Shown here piece by piece: positions 5,633 to 7,940 of a stretch of DNA of 7,940 nt; within the stretch, counting starts at the first letter, position 1, and each line of letters starts with the position of its first letter. The DNA lies in the NCBI GenBank assembly GCA_024403175.1, contig JAKSSI010000054.1, forward strand, positions 1 through 7,940, given 5' to 3'. Below the pieces are notes generated by a model that was not told the origin of the DNA, did no database searches, and worked only from the letters and a program-made list of their open reading frames with translations. Made by a program: the position numbers and the translations under genes. The DNA is from Clostridia bacterium. Lineage in GTDB: Bacteria > Bacillota_A > Clostridia > Peptostreptococcales > Anaerovoracaceae.

Positions 5633-6022
5633 CTATTTTGAAAGTTTTTCAACTAATTCAATCGCTTCGCAAATTAAGCCATTACAGTGTTCTGATTTTG
5701 GCTTACCTGCTTTCATATTTGCACTAAGAAGTTCTTCACAATCTGTCATACCATTATGATTTTCTTCAAAAGCGTTCATGTACTGGTTTATAACCTGACC
5801 ATCTGTAACGCCCTTTGCACCGAGTACAACAAGGCCGCCGCAAATGGCACCGCAAGTTTTTCCGCACTTCATACCGCCGCCAAAGTTTGCAACAAGAGCT
5901 GCAGCTTTATCTGGGTCGAGCCCAATTTCTTCTGCGAAAACTCTTACGACTGTCTGTGCACAATTATTTTTGCAAGGAACCGCATTGCGAAGTTCCATAG
6001 CTTTTTCGATATGATTACTCAT
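5633..6022 (-). CDS. C_GCAxxG_C_C family redox-active protein
   Basis: The 129-aa protein has eight cysteines (17, 21, 53, 57, 61, 95, 113, 118). Its order of motifs is that of the C_GCAxxG_C_C family: NCAQTVVRVF near the N-terminus, a glycine-rich FGGGMKCGKTCGAICGG block at 47-63 followed by a hydrophobic helix, a lone cysteine in the TDCEEL segment, and a C-terminal C-x4-C. The family is described as putatively redox-active or metal-binding and is common in anaerobes. Its reaction is not established. It is cytoplasmic, with no signal peptide or membrane helix. AAGGGG lies 7 nt before the ATG, supporting the start. It sits 11 nt after the 73-aa gene and 10 nt before the flavoprotein gene, so it may exchange electrons with the latter. 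That link is inferred from position only. Confidence 0.88.
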   Translation of the reverse strand: MSNHIEKAMELRNAVPCKNNCAQTVVRVFAEEIGLDPDKAAALVANFGGGMKCGKTCGAICGGLVVLGAKGVTDGQVINQYMNAFEENHNGMTDCEELLSANMKAGKPKSEHCNGLICEAIELVEKLSK

Positions 6023-6033
6023 GGCTTTTCCCC

Positions 6034-6255
6034 TTACTCTGTAAAAGTATATCTTGTCATATAGCCGACCTCGTTGCCTGTTGTAATGACAACATCGCCG
6101 TTTTCTTTTTCAGTAATGTCCATTATTGGACATCCCTTGTTTGCTTCAACATCAGCCACCGGAGATTCGGCCCTAACCTCCCAAATCCCTCTAACGGCAT
6201 GTTCGCTGCCTCCGCACGGAGTCATGGATTCCATTATCATTTCAAATTGTTTCAT
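6034..6255 (-). CDS. Unrecognised 73-aa protein with two cysteines
   Basis: I do not recognise the family. The product starts MKQFEMIMESMTPCGG, has cysteines at 14 (TPCGG) and 42 (GCPIMD), and ends in a segment with beta-strand character (DVVITTGNEVGYMTRYTF). No signal peptide or membrane helix is visible, and the protein is acidic. The ATG at 6255 is preferred because a GGGGG run ends about 5 nt before it. An ATG 12 codons upstream would overlap the end of the surface-protein gene and has no such site. It starts 14 nt after that gene and ends 11 nt before the C_GCAxxG_C_C gene, so it is probably cotranscribed with both. The two cysteines and the neighbours suggest redox or metal chemistry, but this is inference only. 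Confidence 0.7.
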   Translation of the reverse strand: MKQFEMIMESMTPCGGSEHAVRGIWEVRAESPVADVEANKGCPIMDITEKENGDVVITTGNEVGYMTRYTFTE

Positions 6256-6269
6256 GTAAACCCCCGTAA

Positions 6270-7940
6270 TTATCTTTCGTACTTCAGCCAATCGTGAACA
6301 TCTCTATACGCTGTCCAATATTCATAGCCGCTTGACTTAAATTTGTGATCGTGGCTGTTGGATGCTTCTTGAATGTGCAGATAGTACCACTTTGTTTTAT
6401 CTTGGTTGTCTTCCCAGGTAATCATGCTGCCAAGTAAATCATCTTCGTGTTCTGGAACTCTATGAAGAATGTTGTTTACCAGGGCAATTACTTCAGCTCT
6501 AGACATAGTATCGTTTGGACGGAATAATCCATTTTCATCTCCGCTTACCCAACCGAGTTCTGAAGCCTTATCGATATAATCTTCTGCCCAGTGGCCATTG
6601 ATATCGTCAAAGATATTAACACCTTTTGTATTTAATTCATCGAAACGTACGCAAAGTACTACGCATTCAGCTCTTGTGATTGGATCTGTTGGAGCAAATA
6701 CTTTAGCACTCTTTCCGTTGATTGCGCCAATGTTATAGAGCGTTGAAATAGCTGTGTTGTACCATGCATTTGAATCTACATCTTCAAATGGATTTGCAGT
6801 GCTAAGATACTTATCTCTTATGTTGTCCTTTAAAAGACGGAAGAAGATGCTAGCCAATTCTGCACGTGTAATAATCTTTTCTGGGTGAACCATATTGTCA
6901 CCTGCACCAAGCACATATGCATAATGGTGTTCACCATTTAACATGCTTGGAATGTAAGGATTCTGTGGTGTATAAATTGGCGTTGTTGGTTCGTAATCGT
7001 CATCGTCATAATCTGGTTCTGGCGGATTATTATCTACGAACATCGCAGTATAAGTCGTATTGCCTGTTATGCTTGCAATTGATGGATTCCAACCCACAAA
7101 CGAATATGTATGTGAACCGTTTGGAGCTTTATGAGGAGCTAAGCCGTTGTATATAGGCATTGCACCATAAGTTACGCATGTGTCAGTTTCTACTACTGTG
7201 CCTTCAACAACCCACTCTACAGTATATTCATTTAAAGTATGGTTATATGCAGCCTTAAATACCATAGGCTCAACTACAGTTAAGCTATCGTGATAACCTT
7301 CCCATTCAGCAAAGGTGTATGTGTATTCAGCTGTAGATTCCTTTGTTGGATTTGCAGGCTTTAATGTTGATACTGATGTACCATAAACTGCTGATGAAGA
7401 AGCTATTACTGTATCGTCATCGTTAAGCCATACGACATCATATTTTCTTAAAAGAGCATCGAAAGTAGCAGTAAATTCTTTATCTGTTGTTAAATGCTCT
7501 GATGGGAGTGTTGGGTCCCAACCCTTCCAAACATACTCATACTGAGCTGTTGGTTGCTTTGTTGGTTTCGGTATAATTGCGGCATCTGTAGGTACTTCAT
7601 CGTGCGCAATTTCGTAACTGTAGATTACTTCGTTGAATTCATCTTTGAAAGTAACACCATAATTAAGCGGATGAGCTTCGAAAACTGCAGTGAAAGTTTC
7701 ATCTCCTCTTACAGTGAAATCGTCTGTATCCCAACCGATGAATGTATAGAAGTTGTCTGCATCGTCTGCCTTTGTTGGAGTTAAGTCTGTATAAGTAGCT
7801 ACAGTGTTGTAGAGTGCAGACTTTGTGGCAAGTACTGTACCATTTTCATTCTTCCATGTAACTGTATACAATCTGTGAGTTTCAACGAATATTGCTTCGT
7901 ATGTAACGTTCTCTGTAACAGGACCTATATTTGGAGTCCA
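6270..7940 (-). CDS. S-layer-homology surface protein with tandem InlB-B-type repeats, 5' end outside the window
   Basis: The frame is open to the window edge and gives 556 residues. The leucine TTG at 7871 is internal, because the reading continues upstream as another repeat end (WTPNIGPVTENVTYEAIF). Four beta repeats of about 70 residues follow, starting near residues 25, 94, 167 and 239. Each begins Y-x-V-x-[WF] and ends with a GW/EW motif and T-[YF]-x-A-x-[FY], as in Listeria-Bacteroides (Flg_new) repeats. A Pro/Asp linker (303-337, with DYDDDDYEP) leads to three SLH domains (about 339-373, 385-433, 443-492), with ITRAE, ITRAE and MSRAE motifs. The tail contains WYYLHIQEASNSHD. SLH triplets bind secondary cell-wall polymer, so the protein should be held on the cell surface with the repeats as a stalk or adhesive arm. 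The signal peptide and any N-terminal functional domain are not visible. Confidence 0.93.
   Translation of the reverse strand, partial: WTPNIGPVTENVTYEAIFVETHRLYTVTWKNENGTVLATKSALYNTVATYTDLTPTKADDADNFYTFIGWDTDDFTVRGDETFTAVFEAHPLNYGVTFKDEFNEVIYSYEIAHDEVPTDAAIIPKPTKQPTAQYEYVWKGWDPTLPSEHLTTDKEFTATFDALLRKYDVVWLNDDDTVIASSSAVYGTSVSTLKPANPTKESTAEYTYTFAEWEGYHDSLTVVEPMVFKAAYNHTLNEYTVEWVVEGTVVETDTCVTYGAMPIYNGLAPHKAPNGSHTYSFVGWNPSIASITGNTTYTAMFVDNNPPEPDYDDDDYEPTTPIYTPQNPYIPSMLNGEHHYAYVLGAGDNMVHPEKIITRAELASIFFRLLKDNIRDKYLSTANPFEDVDSNAWYNTAISTLYNIGAINGKSAKVFAPTDPITRAECVVLCVRFDELNTKGVNIFDDINGHWAEDYIDKASELGWVSGDENGLFRPNDTMSRAEVIALVNNILHRVPEHEDDLLGSMITWEDNQDKTKWYYLHIQEASNSHDHKFKSSGYEYWTAYRDVHDWLKYER
7035..7868 (-). 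repeat. Array of four degenerate ~70-aa coding repeats
   Basis: Approximate units on the minus strand are 7868-7662, 7661-7443, 7442-7227 and 7226-7035, with the end of a fifth unit at 7940-7869. They share the pattern Y-x-V-x-[WF], a variable middle, P-T/K, Y-x-[FY]-x-x-W, and T-[YF]-x-A. They are clearly diverged at the DNA level, so this is an old array rather than a recent tandem duplication. The unit lengths differ slightly (64-73 residues). Confidence 0.8.

Noticed and set aside
5623..5652. Longer N-terminus for the flavoprotein (start at 5652)
   Set aside because: The extra ten residues lie mostly inside the preceding gene, lack a Shine-Dalgarno sequence and precede the conserved MKVLIVNGSPR beginning, which has AGGAG at 7 nt.
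6256..6291. Longer N-terminus for the 73-aa protein (start at 6291)
   Set aside because: It would overlap the end of the SLH gene and has no ribosome binding site, whereas the inner ATG has a GGGGG run just ahead of it.
7869..7871. TTG at 7871 as the start of the SLH protein
   Set aside because: The frame stays open to 7940 and the upstream residues form the end of another repeat, so the TTG is an internal leucine codon and the gene is cut by the window edge.

Overview
The window looks like an ordinary chromosomal segment of an anaerobic Firmicute of the class Clostridia. The main evidence is a single reading frame that joins IspH (LytB) to four S1 RNA-binding domains, an arrangement known from Clostridia. 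An S-layer-homology protein, a C_GCAxxG_C_C redox protein, an iron-sulfur-flavoprotein-like oxidoreductase and a cobalamin lower-ligand gene pair all fit this. I cannot name the genus. Every gene I can support is on the minus strand; the plus-strand open frames are antisense shadows.

In transcription order (high to low coordinates), the window starts inside a large cell-surface gene (7940-6270, N-terminus outside the window). It has at least four tandem beta repeats of the Listeria-Bacteroides/InlB-B type, an acidic proline-rich linker and three SLH domains. Three small genes follow with gaps of 10-14 nt: an unrecognised 73-aa two-cysteine protein (6255-6034), an 8-cysteine C_GCAxxG_C_C protein (6022-5633) and a flavoprotein with a compact four-cysteine motif (5622-5005). 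Next, 15 nt downstream, is rarA (4989-3712), a AAA+ ATPase of stalled replication forks. Its stop codon overlaps the start of the ispH-rpsA fusion (3712-1775). A strong intrinsic terminator (1738-1764) ends the run, so six genes could share a transcript.

After the terminator, a 232-bp non-coding stretch carries a good sigma-A-type promoter surrounded by inverted repeats. It drives a 57-aa zinc-ribbon protein (1542-1369), which has its own terminator (1333-1354). The promoter and leader of cobT (1261-212) come next. cobT overlaps the start of cobU (212-1, cut by the window edge) in a TAATG junction. CobT and CobU act in nucleotide-loop assembly of cobalamin.

The most interesting signal is inside the ispH-rpsA fusion. 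At the domain junction there is an 8-nt anti-SD match 11 nt before an in-frame ATG (M269), a candidate promoter just upstream (TTGCCC-18-TATAAT), and an abrupt switch in lysine codons from mostly AAA to almost only AAG. Together these suggest that a free 377-aa ribosomal protein S1 is made from within the fusion gene. I found no RNA genes, CRISPR array, insertion sequence or cobalamin riboswitch.
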